The notes: generated from the letters alone by a model not told the origin. A stretch of DNA of 39,640 nucleotides from Chloroflexota bacterium (GCA_005880855.1 VBGM01000148.1:47659-87298), one strand, 5' to 3'; positions 23,213-33,304 are shown, counted from the stretch's first letter. Numbers and translations: made by a program.

Positions 23213-24742
23213 CTATTGCAACAAGTCATTCTTGATCGCAAACAACGTCGCGCCCGCCCGTGTTGCCACGCCGACCTTGTCGTAGATGTGGCGGACGTGG
23301 TGGTCGACGGTGGCGGGTGAAATCCTGAGCAGCTCGGCCGCCTGCTTCTTCGTGCCACCGCGGCAGATCAGGCGCAGGACCTCGACCTCTCGATCGCTGA
23401 GGCCGGCGGGCCAGGAGTGGTGGACGCGGCGAGCCTGGTGGCCTGCCGCGGTGAGCACATCGTCGACGGCATTTATGTCGAGAAGACCGGCGCGAGCATC
23501 GGCGCGAAGGGCGTCGGCTGCGGTTTCGCGTGTGAATGCTGGGCGATGCGGCCGCGGCTGCGTCATCGCCTGGTAAGCGTCGGCGGCAGCCAGAACTCGC
23601 GCCTGAGGCGTCAGCTCTGGGCGTTTCGATCCGCGGTGATAGCCGGATCCGTCCACGCGTTCGTGATGCGCGCCGGCGAGCGCAGCCAGCGGCTCGAGCC
23701 GGGCTACCCGGAGGAGGATTCGCTCGGAGTGATAGGGATGCAGCCGCACACGTTCCCATTCGCCCTCGGTCAACGGTGATGGTTTGTCCCAGATGCCATT
23801 CGGCACCGAAACGCGGCCCAGGTCATGGATGAGGCCGGCGCGGCGAATCGTCGCGGGATCAGTGGACCAGGCCGCCGCGGCCAGCATCGCGACGCCGCGC
23901 GAATGTCCCGCAGTAAAGGGCGACTTGACGTCGACGAAGTCGGCGAAGGCTTCCAGAGTCGCATCGAGGCGTGTTTCAGGCACCCATGGGTGAGGTTCGG
24001 GTTCGCACGCGAGCACCGCGGCCCAGGGCGACGCCGTCTCGGCCGCGGCCAGCACCTCGGCGAAATAGTGAAGGAATGTGCTCGCGATAGCCGGGTCATA
24101 CGTCACGCCGCTGCGGGCCCGCAGAGTGGCTTTCACCCGATCGGAGCCGCCCAGTCGGTGAAGCACCTCGGCATCGCGAGCGACGAATACAACGCGGGAG
24201 GACAGGGGGATGTCTTCGCCGCCGGCGCCATCTGGAAAACCGGTGCCATTCCAGGTTTCCAGGGCAGATCGCAATCCACGTCGCACGTTTGGCGCCAGCC
24301 CGATTCGCGCCGCGAGGTTTTCCGCCAGCTCGCACCCGGCGCGGACGCCCTCACGGGCGTGGCGCTGACCGCCAGACAGCATGCCCGCCAGAAGACGGGC
24401 CCGCCGTAACGGACCATGCCCTTTCCCCACCTCAGGCATCACCTGCGATGCGAACTCCCTTTGGGTACCGCCCAGAACCGGCGCGATCGCCGCGCGAATG
24501 GCGATGTCGTCGCCACCGACCATCGCGGCGAACTCGTGCGCGTCGGCGGTGCAGCCCAGGAACCGCAGGAGAGCGACGTAGTACACCTCGGACAGCTCTT
24601 CGTTCTCGAGGCCCAGGCGTTCCCCGAGGGCGACGGCGATCAAGCAGGTGCGCAGCGCCTGCTCGAGGGGCTGGCCCATCCCCAGGTCCGTGGCCAGCGA
24701 CAGGGCGGCCATCAGCTCGGCCAGGCGGAGCTGTTCAGCCAT
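23213..24742 (-). CDS. Tandem HD-GYP-like / LuxR-type HTH regulator
   Basis: The protein has 509 residues. Residues ~265-395 form an HD-GYP-like phosphohydrolase domain: AGHSRG (His280), LIHDLGR (His306-Asp307), GAHHERVDGSGYHRG (359-371, with GYH instead of GYP) and AADAY (Asp388). Residues ~35-200 look like a second, degenerate copy: ETWNGTGFPDGAGGEDIPLSSRVVFVARDAEVL matches the same region, but the HD pair is missing (LRFLGC). Residues ~443-509 are a LuxR HTH (LSDREVEVLRLICRGGTKKQAAELL). Cyclic-di-GMP cleavage would be the family expectation, but the altered GYP makes this uncertain. It is 2 bp downstream of cinA. Confidence 0.85.
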   Translation of the reverse strand: MAEQLRLAELMAALSLATDLGMGQPLEQALRTCLIAVALGERLGLENEELSEVYYVALLRFLGCTADAHEFAAMVGGDDIAIRAAIAPVLGGTQREFASQVMPEVGKGHGPLRRARLLAGMLSGGQRHAREGVRAGCELAENLAARIGLAPNVRRGLRSALETWNGTGFPDGAGGEDIPLSSRVVFVARDAEVLHRLGGSDRVKATLRARSGVTYDPAIASTFLHYFAEVLAAAETASPWAAVLACEPEPHPWVPETRLDATLEAFADFVDVKSPFTAGHSRGVAMLAAAAWSTDPATIRRAGLIHDLGRVSVPNGIWDKPSPLTEGEWERVRLHPYHSERILLRVARLEPLAALAGAHHERVDGSGYHRGSKRPELTPQARVLAAADAYQAMTQPRPHRPAFTRETAADALRADARAGLLDINAVDDVLTAAGHQARRVHHSWPAGLSDREVEVLRLICRGGTKKQAAELLRISPATVDHHVRHIYDKVGVATRAGATLFAIKNDLLQ

Positions 24743-24744
24743 GC

Positions 24745-25569
24745 TTATGCTTGGCGGGCTTCGCCTACCATTCCCAGCTCGGCGCTGCGGCGCCGGATGA
24801 CCTCGAGCACCTCGTCGACGCGCTTGGGGTCGCTGCCCAGACAGCGGATCACGAGCTCTTTGGTTTCGAAGTTCGGATACGAGCCGACCGAAACATCGGG
24901 GAACTTCTCCTCCAGCTCGCGCATCAGCGGGTAGAACCGGGCCTCGACCGCGAACGTGAAGCGGAGCTCGCGAACGGTGGCCGCCGAGCCGCCACCGAGG
25001 AACTCCGGCTCGAGCTCCTCGGTGAAGATGCTCTTCAACTCGAGCGGTACGCCGGGCAGCACGAAGATTTGCTTGCCCCTGGCCTCGTAGACGACGCCCG
25101 GCGCCATGCCGCGCTTGTTTCTGAAAACGTGGGCGGGGTCTGCGGGGATGCGGGCCATGCGCAGGTTGCCCTCGGTCACGTCCGGCGACTCCAGCAGCCC
25201 TGCCTCATGCATGCGCCTCACGCGACGTTCGATTTTGGCGCGGGCCTCTTCCCAGATCACTTGCTCACGGCCGAGCGCCTGGGCGACGGATGCGAACGTG
25301 CGGTCGTCCGGTGTCGGCCCGAGGCCTCCGCTCACGAAAACGTGGGTGACTTCGGGGTCGGCCAGCTCGCGCTGCAGCTGCTCGACGATCTCTTCGGGAC
25401 GGTCACGGATCGCTGTGATTCGCTTGACCGGGTATCCGAGCAGGCGGAGTCGCTCCGCCAGCCAGTGCGAGTTGGAGTCCAGTGTGAAGCCCCCGACCAG
25501 CTCGTCGCCGACGGCCACGATTGTCGAGTTGTAGCGGGAGATGCCCGCCACAACTCCCGAGGATGGCAT
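24745..25569 (-). CDS. CinA-family protein, MoCF domain only
   Basis: The protein has 274 residues starting at ATG 25569. The MoCF-type nucleotide-binding fold is clear: STIVAVGDELVGGFTLDSNSHWLAERL, THVFVSGGLGPTPDDRT, GMAPGVV, and FVLPGVPLELKSIF. The C-terminal amidohydrolase (PncC) half of full-length CinA is absent, so it matches the short form, whose expected activity is ADP-ribose or related pyrophosphatase. The gene is divergent from acylphosphatase with only 21 bp between starts, and is followed by the HD-GYP/LuxR gene in one operon. Confidence 0.88.
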   Translation of the reverse strand: MPSSGVVAGISRYNSTIVAVGDELVGGFTLDSNSHWLAERLRLLGYPVKRITAIRDRPEEIVEQLQRELADPEVTHVFVSGGLGPTPDDRTFASVAQALGREQVIWEEARAKIERRVRRMHEAGLLESPDVTEGNLRMARIPADPAHVFRNKRGMAPGVVYEARGKQIFVLPGVPLELKSIFTEELEPEFLGGGSAATVRELRFTFAVEARFYPLMRELEEKFPDVSVGSYPNFETKELVIRCLGSDPKRVDEVLEVIRRRSAELGMVGEARQA

Positions 25570-25590
25570 TCGAGCGACGATATAACAGTC
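25570..25590. promoter_or_regulatory. Short divergent promoter region between cinA and acylphosphatase
   Basis: The 21 bp separating the two starts contain ATATAA (25580-25585), which gives TATAAC (25581-25586) on the plus strand, 4 nt before GTG 25591, and TATATC on the minus strand, 9 nt before ATG 25569. No ribosome sites are seen. Both genes could be read from overlapping -10 boxes as leaderless or nearly leaderless transcripts. Confidence 0.4.
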
Positions 25591-25869
25591 GTGCCTTCCG
25601 AGCGCCTTCACGCCGTCATCAACGGCGACGTCCAGGGAGTCGGCTTCAGGTATTTCGTCATGCGCGAGGCGCGCCCACTCGGCCTGCGGGGCTGGGTACG
25701 CAACCGCGATGACGGTTCGGTCGAGCTCGTCGCGGAAGGGGAGAAGGCAGACCTCGAGCGCCTGCTCGAGGCCGCGCGGCGCGGGCCTAGCCAGGCCTAC
25801 GTTAGCGAAGTTCGCGTTGACTGGTCGGCGGCTGCCGGAAACTTGAAGCCGTTCGACCTCACCTTCTGA
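25591..25869 (+). CDS. acyP: Acylphosphatase
   Basis: The protein has 92 residues, the normal length. It has the family core GDVQGVGFRYFV with the phosphate-binding Arg20, and GLRGWVRNRDDGSVELVAEG with catalytic Asn38. It hydrolyses acyl phosphates such as acetyl or carbamoyl phosphate in the cytosol. GTG 25591 is the only start that keeps the conserved N-terminal strand. It is divergent from cinA and 42 bp before the ABC cluster. Confidence 0.93.
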   Translation: MPSERLHAVINGDVQGVGFRYFVMREARPLGLRGWVRNRDDGSVELVAEGEKADLERLLEAARRGPSQAYVSEVRVDWSAAAGNLKPFDLTF

Positions 25870-25911
25870 CGCAACCGAGGGCCGGCCAGCGTCTGTAACA
25901 CTTCTAAGGCT

Positions 25912-26874
25912 TTGATCGAAGTCCAGGGGCTCACCAGGTTCTACGACAGGCGCCCCGCGATCCAGGACGTGACCTTCTCGGTGCCGAAAGGGCAAGTCCT
26001 TGGTTTCCTCGGCCCCAACGGCGCGGGAAAGTCGACCACGATGCGGATCCTCGCCGGTTTTCTGGGCATGTCCGCCGGCACGGCGAGCGTCGACGGGTTC
26101 GACGTCTTCAAGTACTCGCTCGAGGTGCGCCGGCGGATCGGCTATTTGCCTGAAACCAACCCCCTCTACAACGAGATGCGCGTTACCGGCTTCCTCGACC
26201 TCATGTGCCGGCTGCGTGGCGTGCCACCTTCGAAGCGGCGCGGTCGGGTCGAGCACGCGATCGATGCCTGCGGTCTCGAAGACCGGCGCGATGAGATCAT
26301 CGGCCGCCTGTCGAAGGGGCTGCGCCAGCGAGTCGGACTGGCCCAGGCGATCGTCCACGATCCTCCGGTGCTCATCCTCGACGAGCCGACCGCGGGCCTT
26401 GACGTGGCGCAGGCTCAAAAGACGCGCACCGTGGTCAAAGAGCTCGGGCGACAGCACACCGTCATCCTCTCGAGCCACATCCTGCCCGAGGTCGCGGCGA
26501 CGTGCGAGCGCGTGCTGATCATCAACGAAGGCCGCATCGTCGCCGATGACACCCCGCAGCGGCTCAGTGACCGACTCGGCCGCGATCAAGGTCAGGAGAT
26601 CGAAATGCTCCTGAGGGGTCAGGGCGGGGCCGACCAGATCGAGGCGAAGCTGCGTCAGGTGGCCGGCGTCGACGAGGTGGTGGTAAGCGCGGAGGGCGAC
26701 GAGGTATGGCGAGTGGTGGTGAGCGGCGTTCCGGCGCTTCGCGAGGAGCTCACGCGGGTCGCGGTCGAGGCGGGCCTCGGCGTGCGTGAGGTGCACGCGC
26801 GAAGGCCGACCCTCGAGGACGTGTTCCTCAGCCTGACGGCGGACGACGAATCAGATCCAGCCGACGAAGAGTGA
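25912..26874 (+). CDS. ABC-2-type transporter ATP-binding protein (GldA-like)
   Basis: The protein has 320 residues, starting at TTG 25912. Walker A is GPNGAGKST (34-42), the signature is LSKGLRQRV, Walker B is VLILDEPTAGLD and the switch His is in LSSHILPE. After residue ~235 a C-terminal tail of 85 residues resembles the regulatory region of export ATPases of the GldA/CcmA/NatA group. Its last codon overlaps the permease start (GTGA). It supplies energy to the permease encoded next. Confidence 0.93.
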   Translation: MIEVQGLTRFYDRRPAIQDVTFSVPKGQVLGFLGPNGAGKSTTMRILAGFLGMSAGTASVDGFDVFKYSLEVRRRIGYLPETNPLYNEMRVTGFLDLMCRLRGVPPSKRRGRVEHAIDACGLEDRRDEIIGRLSKGLRQRVGLAQAIVHDPPVLILDEPTAGLDVAQAQKTRTVVKELGRQHTVILSSHILPEVAATCERVLIINEGRIVADDTPQRLSDRLGRDQGQEIEMLLRGQGGADQIEAKLRQVAGVDEVVVSAEGDEVWRVVVSGVPALREELTRVAVEAGLGVREVHARRPTLEDVFLSLTADDESDPADEE

Positions 26875-27872
26875 GCAAGTCTTCGCGAAGGCGAGCCCGC
26901 TCCAAGGTCCGCAAGCAAGTTTCGCGCCGCGTAGGCGGGCCGGTGAAGACGGCGACCCTGCCGGTGGCTCGCACGGCCGCGGCGGCGGCGAAGCGAGAGG
27001 AGACGCGCGAGCGGGCCGCGGGCGGGCCGAAACGAGTCGAGCCGTCCGCTCGGTCCGAACCGGGTTTTGCGGACGCGGTCCACGCAGTCGTCTGGCGTAC
27101 GGGTGCGCTCAACGTCGCCGCCATCGCGCGCAGGGAGCTCGCTGCGCTTTTCGTGTCGCCCGTGGGCTGGGTCGTGGCGGGGGTCTTCACGTTCCTGGTT
27201 TCGGGCTTCGGTTTCATCGGCACCGTCCTCGCCGGCCAGCAGGCCACGATGGACGGGGTCTTCGGCGTCATCACCGGATTCATGACGTTGATCATCGTGC
27301 CGGTGCTGACGATGCGGCTCATCGCTGAGGAAAGGAGCCAGGGGACGCTGGAGCTGCTCCTCACCTCGCCGGTTCGCGACCGGGAGCTGGTGCTCGGGAA
27401 ATGGCTGGGCGCGTTCGTTTTCTACGTGCTGCTCATCGCCACCACGCTGGTCTACGTCGTCCTGCTCGCCATCTACGTGCCCGACAAGGCCTCAATCACG
27501 GTGGCCGGTATTTCCATCCAGGTGGGCAGGCTGGATTTCGGGCTCATCGCCGCCACCTACGTCGGCATGCTCCTGGTCGGCGCCACCGCCATCGCGATCG
27601 GCGTCCTGGCCTCGAGCCTCACGAAAAACCAGGTCATCGCATACGTGGTCTCGCTGGTCGCATTGCTTGCGATCTGGTACACGGCCCTCCTGATGGGAAT
27701 CTTCACGCGGCCGCCCCTGAGTCTTTTCTTCGACTACGTCGCCGGCTATTACCGCTATCAGGCGTTCAGCCTCGGCCAGGTGACCCTGCGCGACACCGTG
27801 TACTTCCTGACCCTGGCGGTTGGTGCGCTGTTCCTCACGACTCGTCTGCTCGAGTCGCGGCGCTGGCGATGA
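26871..27872 (+). CDS. ABC-2-type permease (GldF-like)
   Basis: The protein has 333 residues. The first ~70 are unusually basic and Ala-rich (SKSSRRRARSKVRKQVSRRV), probably a disordered cytoplasmic tail; such a tail is not typical of the family and the true start could lie nearer RRELAALFVSP. Six membrane helices follow. The conserved LIAEERSQGTLELLLTSPVRDRELVLGKWLG loop marks an ABC-2 permease. Stop and start overlap both neighbours, giving a tight three-gene unit. Confidence 0.88.
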   Translation: MSKSSRRRARSKVRKQVSRRVGGPVKTATLPVARTAAAAAKREETRERAAGGPKRVEPSARSEPGFADAVHAVVWRTGALNVAAIARRELAALFVSPVGWVVAGVFTFLVSGFGFIGTVLAGQQATMDGVFGVITGFMTLIIVPVLTMRLIAEERSQGTLELLLTSPVRDRELVLGKWLGAFVFYVLLIATTLVYVVLLAIYVPDKASITVAGISIQVGRLDFGLIAATYVGMLLVGATAIAIGVLASSLTKNQVIAYVVSLVALLAIWYTALLMGIFTRPPLSLFFDYVAGYYRYQAFSLGQVTLRDTVYFLTLAVGALFLTTRLLESRRWR

Positions 27873-29245
27873 ACCGGTGGGCGCGACGCGCACGCGCCGG
27901 TTCGGTGAGCCTTGTCGTCACGGCGACTGTACTAGCGCTGCTGGTCGCCGCCAATGTGGTCGCCTCGAGGTCGACACAGGCGGTCGACCTCACCCGCGGA
28001 GGCCTCAATACGCTTGCCCCGCAGTCGATCCTCGCGGCCAAGCGGCTCGCGTTTGACTTGCAGGTGATCGGAATCTTTCGCGCCGGGGCTGGCAACGGGC
28101 AGGCCGAGGCAGAGGCGCTGATCAGCCTTTATGCCGCCCAGAGTCAGCATGTGAAGTACCGGCGCGCGGACGCGGACACGGATCTTGCGGATGTGAATCG
28201 TTACAAGGTCAAACGGCCGAACACGCTGGTGCTCGACTACAGAGGCAAGTCCGAGCTGCTCACGCCGGATTCCCAGGGCGAGATCGACGTCACCGCCGCG
28301 CTCATAAAGCTGGAGTCCGATCGGGTCCCGCTCGTCTGCTGGGCGATCGGCGACGGAGAACGATCGCTGGGAGACAAGGACACCAACTCGGGCTACTCCG
28401 GCGTCGCGGACATCCTCGCCAAGAACAACTTCGCCTCGCGCGACCTGCTCGTGGCTCAGACGAGCTCGATCCCGGCAGATTGCGATGAGGTCGCGTTGGT
28501 GGCACCGACAAAGCCGCTGTCCGGTGCCGCGGTCAAGGCGATAGGCGCCTATCTGGCCTCCGGCGGCAAGCTGCTGATCGCGGCCGAGCCCTGGCAGCAG
28601 GACCCGTCCGTGATCGTCTCGCTCAGCGGGGTGCTGAAGCCGTACGGGCTCGGGTTCTCGGGCGCGCTCGTCGTCGAGACGGATCCCGCCCACAACGGGG
28701 GCAACCAGACCATTCCGGCCGCCACGCAGTACGGCGTCTCGCCGATGACGGCCAACGTCAAGGGCATCGCCTCCTATTTCCCCCAATCGACCCCGATCAC
28801 CGGCACGCCTGATCCGGCCGCGACCTCGGTCGCGATCGCAAGGACCTCGAGCGGTTCGTTTGCGGTCGCCAGCCCCCGGAGCGACTACGCGACCCGCAAG
28901 GCGGGCGACGTGGGCGGGCCGTTCACGATCATGGAGACGCTGGAAGAGGCCGCGGGCCAGAAGAAGACCCGTATCGTCGTCTCGGGCAGCGGGGCTTTGG
29001 CTGAAAACCTGGTCTTGCCGCCGAACGCCGGCGGCGCCAACCTGGAGATCGCGCTGGCGTCGTTTCAGTGGCTGGCCGAGCAGGACTCCTTGATCTCAAT
29101 CCCGCCGAAGCCGAGCCGCGCGCTTCCTCTGCCGCTCACGCAGCAGGACCAGAGCACCCTGATCTTCATCACCGGCGTCCTCATGCCGGGCCTGATGGTG
29201 TTCGGCGGGATCATGGTGTGGTGGCGCCGCCGCGTGTTCAGTTGA
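27869..29245 (+). CDS. GldG-like ABC-associated auxiliary protein
   Basis: ATG 27869 overlaps the permease stop (ATGA) and gives 458 residues. A single N-terminal helix (residues ~13-32) is followed by [21 protein letters not shown], the beginning of GldG-type proteins, a large outside domain, and a C-terminal helix (~430-450) with WWRRR next to it. GldG and its relatives pair with GldA/GldF-type exporters. No substrate is known; gliding is not implied outside Bacteroidota. Confidence 0.8.
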   Translation: MNRWARRARAGSVSLVVTATVLALLVAANVVASRSTQAVDLTRGGLNTLAPQSILAAKRLAFDLQVIGIFRAGAGNGQAEAEALISLYAAQSQHVKYRRADADTDLADVNRYKVKRPNTLVLDYRGKSELLTPDSQGEIDVTAALIKLESDRVPLVCWAIGDGERSLGDKDTNSGYSGVADILAKNNFASRDLLVAQTSSIPADCDEVALVAPTKPLSGAAVKAIGAYLASGGKLLIAAEPWQQDPSVIVSLSGVLKPYGLGFSGALVVETDPAHNGGNQTIPAATQYGVSPMTANVKGIASYFPQSTPITGTPDPAATSVAIARTSSGSFAVASPRSDYATRKAGDVGGPFTIMETLEEAAGQKKTRIVVSGSGALAENLVLPPNAGGANLEIALASFQWLAEQDSLISIPPKPSRALPLPLTQQDQSTLIFITGVLMPGLMVFGGIMVWWRRRVFS

Positions 29246-29306
29246 TAGTTCGTATACCCTTTCGCTCCGCGCCGCTTTTTTGTTTCAGGTTTCGTGGAGA
29301 GGGTTG

Positions 29307-31340
29307 GTGGATCCGAATCTAGTTCTGTTCGGGGTGGCCGGGGGCCTGGCCGCCGTGCTGTTCGCGGTCGTCCTGATCGTCATGGTCCTACGCCAGCCCA
29401 CCGGCAACGATCGCATGCGCGAAATTGCGGCCGCCATCCAGGAAGGTGCCGCCGCCTACCTGAATCGCCAGTACACGGTGATCGCGATCATCGGCGTGCT
29501 GATCGCCATCGTCATCGGGCTCGCGATCGACTGGACGACCGCGGCGCTGTACGTCGTCGGGGCGGTCCTCTCGGCCGCGGCGGGCTACGTCGGCATGAAC
29601 ATCGCGGTCCGCGCGAACGTGCGCACCGCCGAGGCGGCGCGCGGGGGTTTGAACCGGGCGCTGCAGGTGGCGTTCCGCGGCGGCGCGGTCACCGGCTTCA
29701 TGGTCGTCGGCCTTGGTCTCCTGGGCGTGTCCGCTGCGTATTACGTCTTCAAGAACCCTGACGCGCTCGTCGGCCTCGCCTTCGGGGCGAGCCTCGTATC
29801 CGTCTTCGCCCGGCTTGGCGGTGGCATCTATACGAAGGCGGCGGACGTCGGCGCCGACCTGGTGGGGAAGGTCGAGGTCGGAATCCCGGAGGATGACCCT
29901 CGCAACCCGGCGGTGATCGCGGACAACGTCGGTGACAACGTCGGCGACTGCGCCGGTATGGCCGCCGACCTGTTCGAGACGTACGCAGTGACCATGATCG
30001 CGGCCATGCTGCTGGCCTCGTTGCTCTTCAAAGGCCAGATCGCCTGGGTGATTTACCCGCTGCTGCTGGGCGCGGTGAGCGTTGAGGGCTCGATCGTCGG
30101 CACGTTCTTCGTGCGCGTCTTCAACCCGCGCTGGATCATGGGCGCGCTGTACGCCGGCCTGCTCGTGGCGGTTGCCGTGGCGGTGGTCGGCTTCTACCTC
30201 GTGACGCAGTACATGCGCGTCAACGATTACCTGCAGGCCGGGGGCGGCGTGAGCGACCCGAACAACCTGTTCTATGCGGGTCTCGTCGGCGTGGTGATCA
30301 CGGTCTTGATCGTCGCCATCACGGAGTACTTCACCGAGACGGCGTACTGGCCCGTGCACCTCATCGCCAAGGCGTCGGTCACCGGCCACGCCACCAACAT
30401 CATCGCGGGCCAGGCGATCGGCATGATGTCGACCGCGCTGCCGGTGATCGTGATCGGCATCGGCATCCTCATCAGCTACAACCTCGCCGGCCTCTTCGGC
30501 ATCGCGATCGCCGCGGTGGCCATGCTGTCGATGACCGGAATCATCGTCGCCATCGACTCGTATGGCCCCATCACCGACAACGCGGGCGGCATCGCCCAGA
30601 TGGCAGAGCTGCCAGAAGAGGTGCGAGGTGTCACAGACCCGCTCGACGCCGTGGGCAACACCACCAAAGCCGTCACCAAGGGCTACGCCATCGGTTCGGC
30701 AGGCTTGGCGGCGCTGGTCCTCTTTTCGTCCTACACGCAGGAGCTCACACGCGCGGGGCATACAACGGCATTCGACCTCTCAGACCCGCGGGTCATCGTC
30801 GGCTTGTTCCTTGGCGGCATACTGCCCTTCCTGTTCGGTTCGCTGGCGATGCTGGCGGTCGGGAGGGCGGGTGGCCTGGTCGTGGAGGAGGTTCGTCGCC
30901 AGTTCCGCGACATCAAAGGCATCATGGAGGGGACGGCGAAGCCTGATTACGGGACAGCGGTCCGGATCGTGACCGCCGCGGCCCAGCGCGAGATGATCCT
31001 GCCGGGCATCATCCCGGTGGTGGCGCCGCTGGCCGTCGGCTTCATCCTCGGCCCGAAGGCGCTCGGCGGCATGCTGCTCGGCGCCATCGTCACAGGCCTG
31101 TTCCTTGCCATCCAGATGACGAGCGGCGGGGCGGCGTGGGACAACGCCAAGAAGTACATCGAAGAAGGGCACCTCGGGGGCAAGGGCTCCGAGGCGCATA
31201 AGGCGGCGGTCACCGGAGACACGGTCGGAGACCCCAACAAGGACACCGCGGGCCCCGCCATCAACCCGATGATCAAGGTCGTCAACATCATCGCGATCCT
31301 GATCGCGGCCTCGGTCGCCTCCCACTACCTGATTCACTAG
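29307..31340 (+). CDS. hppA: Membrane-bound proton-pumping pyrophosphatase, K+-independent type
   Basis: GTG 29307 has GGAGAGGG upstream and gives 677 residues with about sixteen helices. Pyrophosphate-binding segments are intact: [40 protein letters not shown] and the C-terminal [19 protein letters not shown]. The residue that separates K+-dependent (Ala) from K+-independent (Lys) enzymes is Lys454 in GNTTKA, so this is the K+-independent, H+-pumping type. It uses PPi to drive protons across the membrane. A TATACC box at 29253-29258 could be its own promoter, after the ABC cluster. Confidence 0.96.
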   Translation: MDPNLVLFGVAGGLAAVLFAVVLIVMVLRQPTGNDRMREIAAAIQEGAAAYLNRQYTVIAIIGVLIAIVIGLAIDWTTAALYVVGAVLSAAAGYVGMNIAVRANVRTAEAARGGLNRALQVAFRGGAVTGFMVVGLGLLGVSAAYYVFKNPDALVGLAFGASLVSVFARLGGGIYTKAADVGADLVGKVEVGIPEDDPRNPAVIADNVGDNVGDCAGMAADLFETYAVTMIAAMLLASLLFKGQIAWVIYPLLLGAVSVEGSIVGTFFVRVFNPRWIMGALYAGLLVAVAVAVVGFYLVTQYMRVNDYLQAGGGVSDPNNLFYAGLVGVVITVLIVAITEYFTETAYWPVHLIAKASVTGHATNIIAGQAIGMMSTALPVIVIGIGILISYNLAGLFGIAIAAVAMLSMTGIIVAIDSYGPITDNAGGIAQMAELPEEVRGVTDPLDAVGNTTKAVTKGYAIGSAGLAALVLFSSYTQELTRAGHTTAFDLSDPRVIVGLFLGGILPFLFGSLAMLAVGRAGGLVVEEVRRQFRDIKGIMEGTAKPDYGTAVRIVTAAAQREMILPGIIPVVAPLAVGFILGPKALGGMLLGAIVTGLFLAIQMTSGGAAWDNAKKYIEEGHLGGKGSEAHKAAVTGDTVGDPNKDTAGPAINPMIKVVNIIAILIAASVASHYLIH

Positions 31341-31368
31341 GTTCGGCGGTAAACTCGTCACGAGGGTC

Positions 31369-31704
31369 GTGACGGTGGACGACTACCAGAAGGAGATCGC
31401 CGACCTCGAAGTCCAGATCGAGCAGCTGGTCGAGGCCGATGGAGACGCCAAGACCATCGCCGAGCTTTCGATGCAGCTCGAGATCCTCAAGGCCATCTAC
31501 GCGCGGGCTCTCGACCTGCTCGATCGTGGAAACAAGGACCAGGCGCTGCGGTACGGCCTGCGCATCCAGGGCTACGGCGACTGGACGCTCGACAACGTTT
31601 ATGCGTTCGTGTACGAGCGGGCGGTCGAGCTGGAGCCGCATCAGCACGGGGCTTTTGTCGGCGGAATCAAAACTACTGATTTCGCGCTCTTGCTCAACTC
31701 ATAA
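31369..31704 (+). CDS. Small helical protein of unknown function
   Basis: The protein has 111 residues, starting at GTG 31369, 28 bp after the pyrophosphatase gene. The first ~55 residues are strongly helical, with heptad-like Leu/Ile spacing (EIADLEVQIEQLVEADGDAK), suggesting a coiled coil. The C-terminal half (YGLRIQGYGDWTLDNVYAF) is mixed. No membrane helix or signal is seen and I do not recognise the family. It precedes the acyl-CoA synthetase by 9 bp and may be co-transcribed with it. Confidence 0.7.
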   Translation: MTVDDYQKEIADLEVQIEQLVEADGDAKTIAELSMQLEILKAIYARALDLLDRGNKDQALRYGLRIQGYGDWTLDNVYAFVYERAVELEPHQHGAFVGGIKTTDFALLLNS

Positions 31705-31713
31705 TCGAGGTTC

Positions 31714-33291
31714 ATGGAAACCCCTCTGACGCCCCTCGAGTTCGCCCGCCGGACCCGCAAGCTCTACGGGGATCGCGAGGGCGTCGTCGACGGCGACCTG
31801 CGCATGACTTACGAGCAGTTCTTCGATCGGTGCGACCGGTGGTCGGCTGCGCTCCAGGGCATGGGCGTAAAAAAGGGCGACCGGGTCGCGTATATCGCGC
31901 CCAACACACATGAGCAGCTCGAGTCGTTCTATGCCGTGCCTCAGATCGGCGCGGTGCTCGTGCCGATCAACTACCGGCTGACGCCTGACGATTTCGTCTA
32001 CATCACCACGCACTCCGGCGCCAAGGTCCTGTGCGTCCACCCCGACCACATGGAGGCGGTGGACAGCGTGCGGGGCAGGCTCGAAAGCGTGGAGCATTTC
32101 GTGGCGTTGGGGAGCGCCGGCGGCCGGAAAGGATGGATCGAGTACGAACCGGCGATGGCGGCAGCGGGGTCGAAATTCAAGCGACCAGAGATAGAGGAAA
32201 GCGACCTGCTCTCCCTCAACTACACGAGCGGCACGACTGCCAAGCCCAAGGGCGTGATGATCACGCACCGCAACGCATGGATGAACGTCGTCGGCACGCT
32301 GGTCCATCTTCGTCCCGGCGTCGACGACAAATATCTGTGGACGCTGCCGATGTTCCACGCCAACGGGTGGACGTTCGTGTGGATCGTGACTGCGGTGGGA
32401 GGCGTGCATGTCTGCCTACCCAAAGTCGATCCGGCGCGGGTATTCGAGCTCATCCGCCAAGAGGAAGTGAGCTGGCTGTGCGCCGCGCCCACTGTGCTCA
32501 TCGCGCTGGCCAATGCACCGGTGGCGGTACGAGGCGAGGTTCCGCGCGGCGTGAATGTCGTCACCGCGGGCGCGCCGCCGGCTGCCGCGACAATCGAGCG
32601 GATGGAGGGCGAGTTCGGATGGGAGGTGACGCAGGTCTACGGCCTGACCGAAACGTCACCGTTCCTGACCATCTGCGAACCGCGACCTGAGCACCGCAGG
32701 TTGGCACCGGTCGACCGCGCGGTCATCAAAGCCCGCACCGGTGTGGAGCTGATCACGGCCGGCGAGCTGCGCGTGGTGGACGGCGCGGGCAAGGATGTGA
32801 CGATGAACGGCCGGGACCTGGGCGAGATCGTCTTCCGCGGCAATGTGATCATGGAGGGGTACTACAACGACCCCGAGGCGACGAAGAAGGTGATGGGCGA
32901 CGGGTGGTTCCACACCGGGGATGCCGCGGTGATGCATCCGGATGGTTACGTGGAGATTCGCGACCGGATCAAGGACGTGATCATCAGCGGGGGCGAGAAC
33001 ATCTCGTCGGTGGAGGTCGAGGGCGTGCTGCTCCGCCACCCGTCGGTGCAGGAGGCGGCGATCGTCGGCCTTCCACACGAGAAGTGGGGGGAGGCCCCGC
33101 ACGCGTTCGTCGTCCTGAAGCCTGGCGAGACCGCGACGGAGAAGGAGCTCATCGAGCACACGCGCAGCCGGCTCGCCCACTTCAAGGCGCCGCACGGCGT
33201 CACCTTCGTGCAGGAGCTGCCTAAGACCGCCACTGGCAAGATCCAGAAGTACGTCTTGAGGAAAGGCGCAGCAGCGATAGTCCGGCAGTAA
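31714..33291 (+). CDS. AMP-forming acyl-CoA synthetase (FadD-like)
   Basis: The protein has 525 residues. The phosphate loop is YTSGTTAKPKGVMITH (from residue 170), followed by YGLTETSPF, GDGWFHTGDAAVMHPDGYVEIRDRIKDVIISGGENIS, and the C-terminal catalytic Lys in LPKTATGKIQK. This is the order of the fatty-acyl-CoA ligase family, whose medium- and long-chain members activate fatty acids through an acyl-AMP. The chain-length preference cannot be read. It is followed by the repeat element and a minus-strand cluster. Confidence 0.92.
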   Translation: METPLTPLEFARRTRKLYGDREGVVDGDLRMTYEQFFDRCDRWSAALQGMGVKKGDRVAYIAPNTHEQLESFYAVPQIGAVLVPINYRLTPDDFVYITTHSGAKVLCVHPDHMEAVDSVRGRLESVEHFVALGSAGGRKGWIEYEPAMAAAGSKFKRPEIEESDLLSLNYTSGTTAKPKGVMITHRNAWMNVVGTLVHLRPGVDDKYLWTLPMFHANGWTFVWIVTAVGGVHVCLPKVDPARVFELIRQEEVSWLCAAPTVLIALANAPVAVRGEVPRGVNVVTAGAPPAAATIERMEGEFGWEVTQVYGLTETSPFLTICEPRPEHRRLAPVDRAVIKARTGVELITAGELRVVDGAGKDVTMNGRDLGEIVFRGNVIMEGYYNDPEATKKVMGDGWFHTGDAAVMHPDGYVEIRDRIKDVIISGGENISSVEVEGVLLRHPSVQEAAIVGLPHEKWGEAPHAFVVLKPGETATEKELIEHTRSRLAHFKAPHGVTFVQELPKTATGKIQKYVLRKGAAAIVRQ

Positions 33292-33304
33292 TCCGCGTGT
33301 GCGC

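Noticed and set aside
25570-26796. Upstream extension of the cinA frame on the minus strand
   Set aside because: It lies wholly opposite the acylphosphatase and ABC ATPase genes and has no CinA similarity; cinA begins at 25569.
29388-30761. A 457-codon minus-strand frame opposite hppA
   Set aside because: Charged, low-complexity antisense shadow; the pyrophosphatase is certain.
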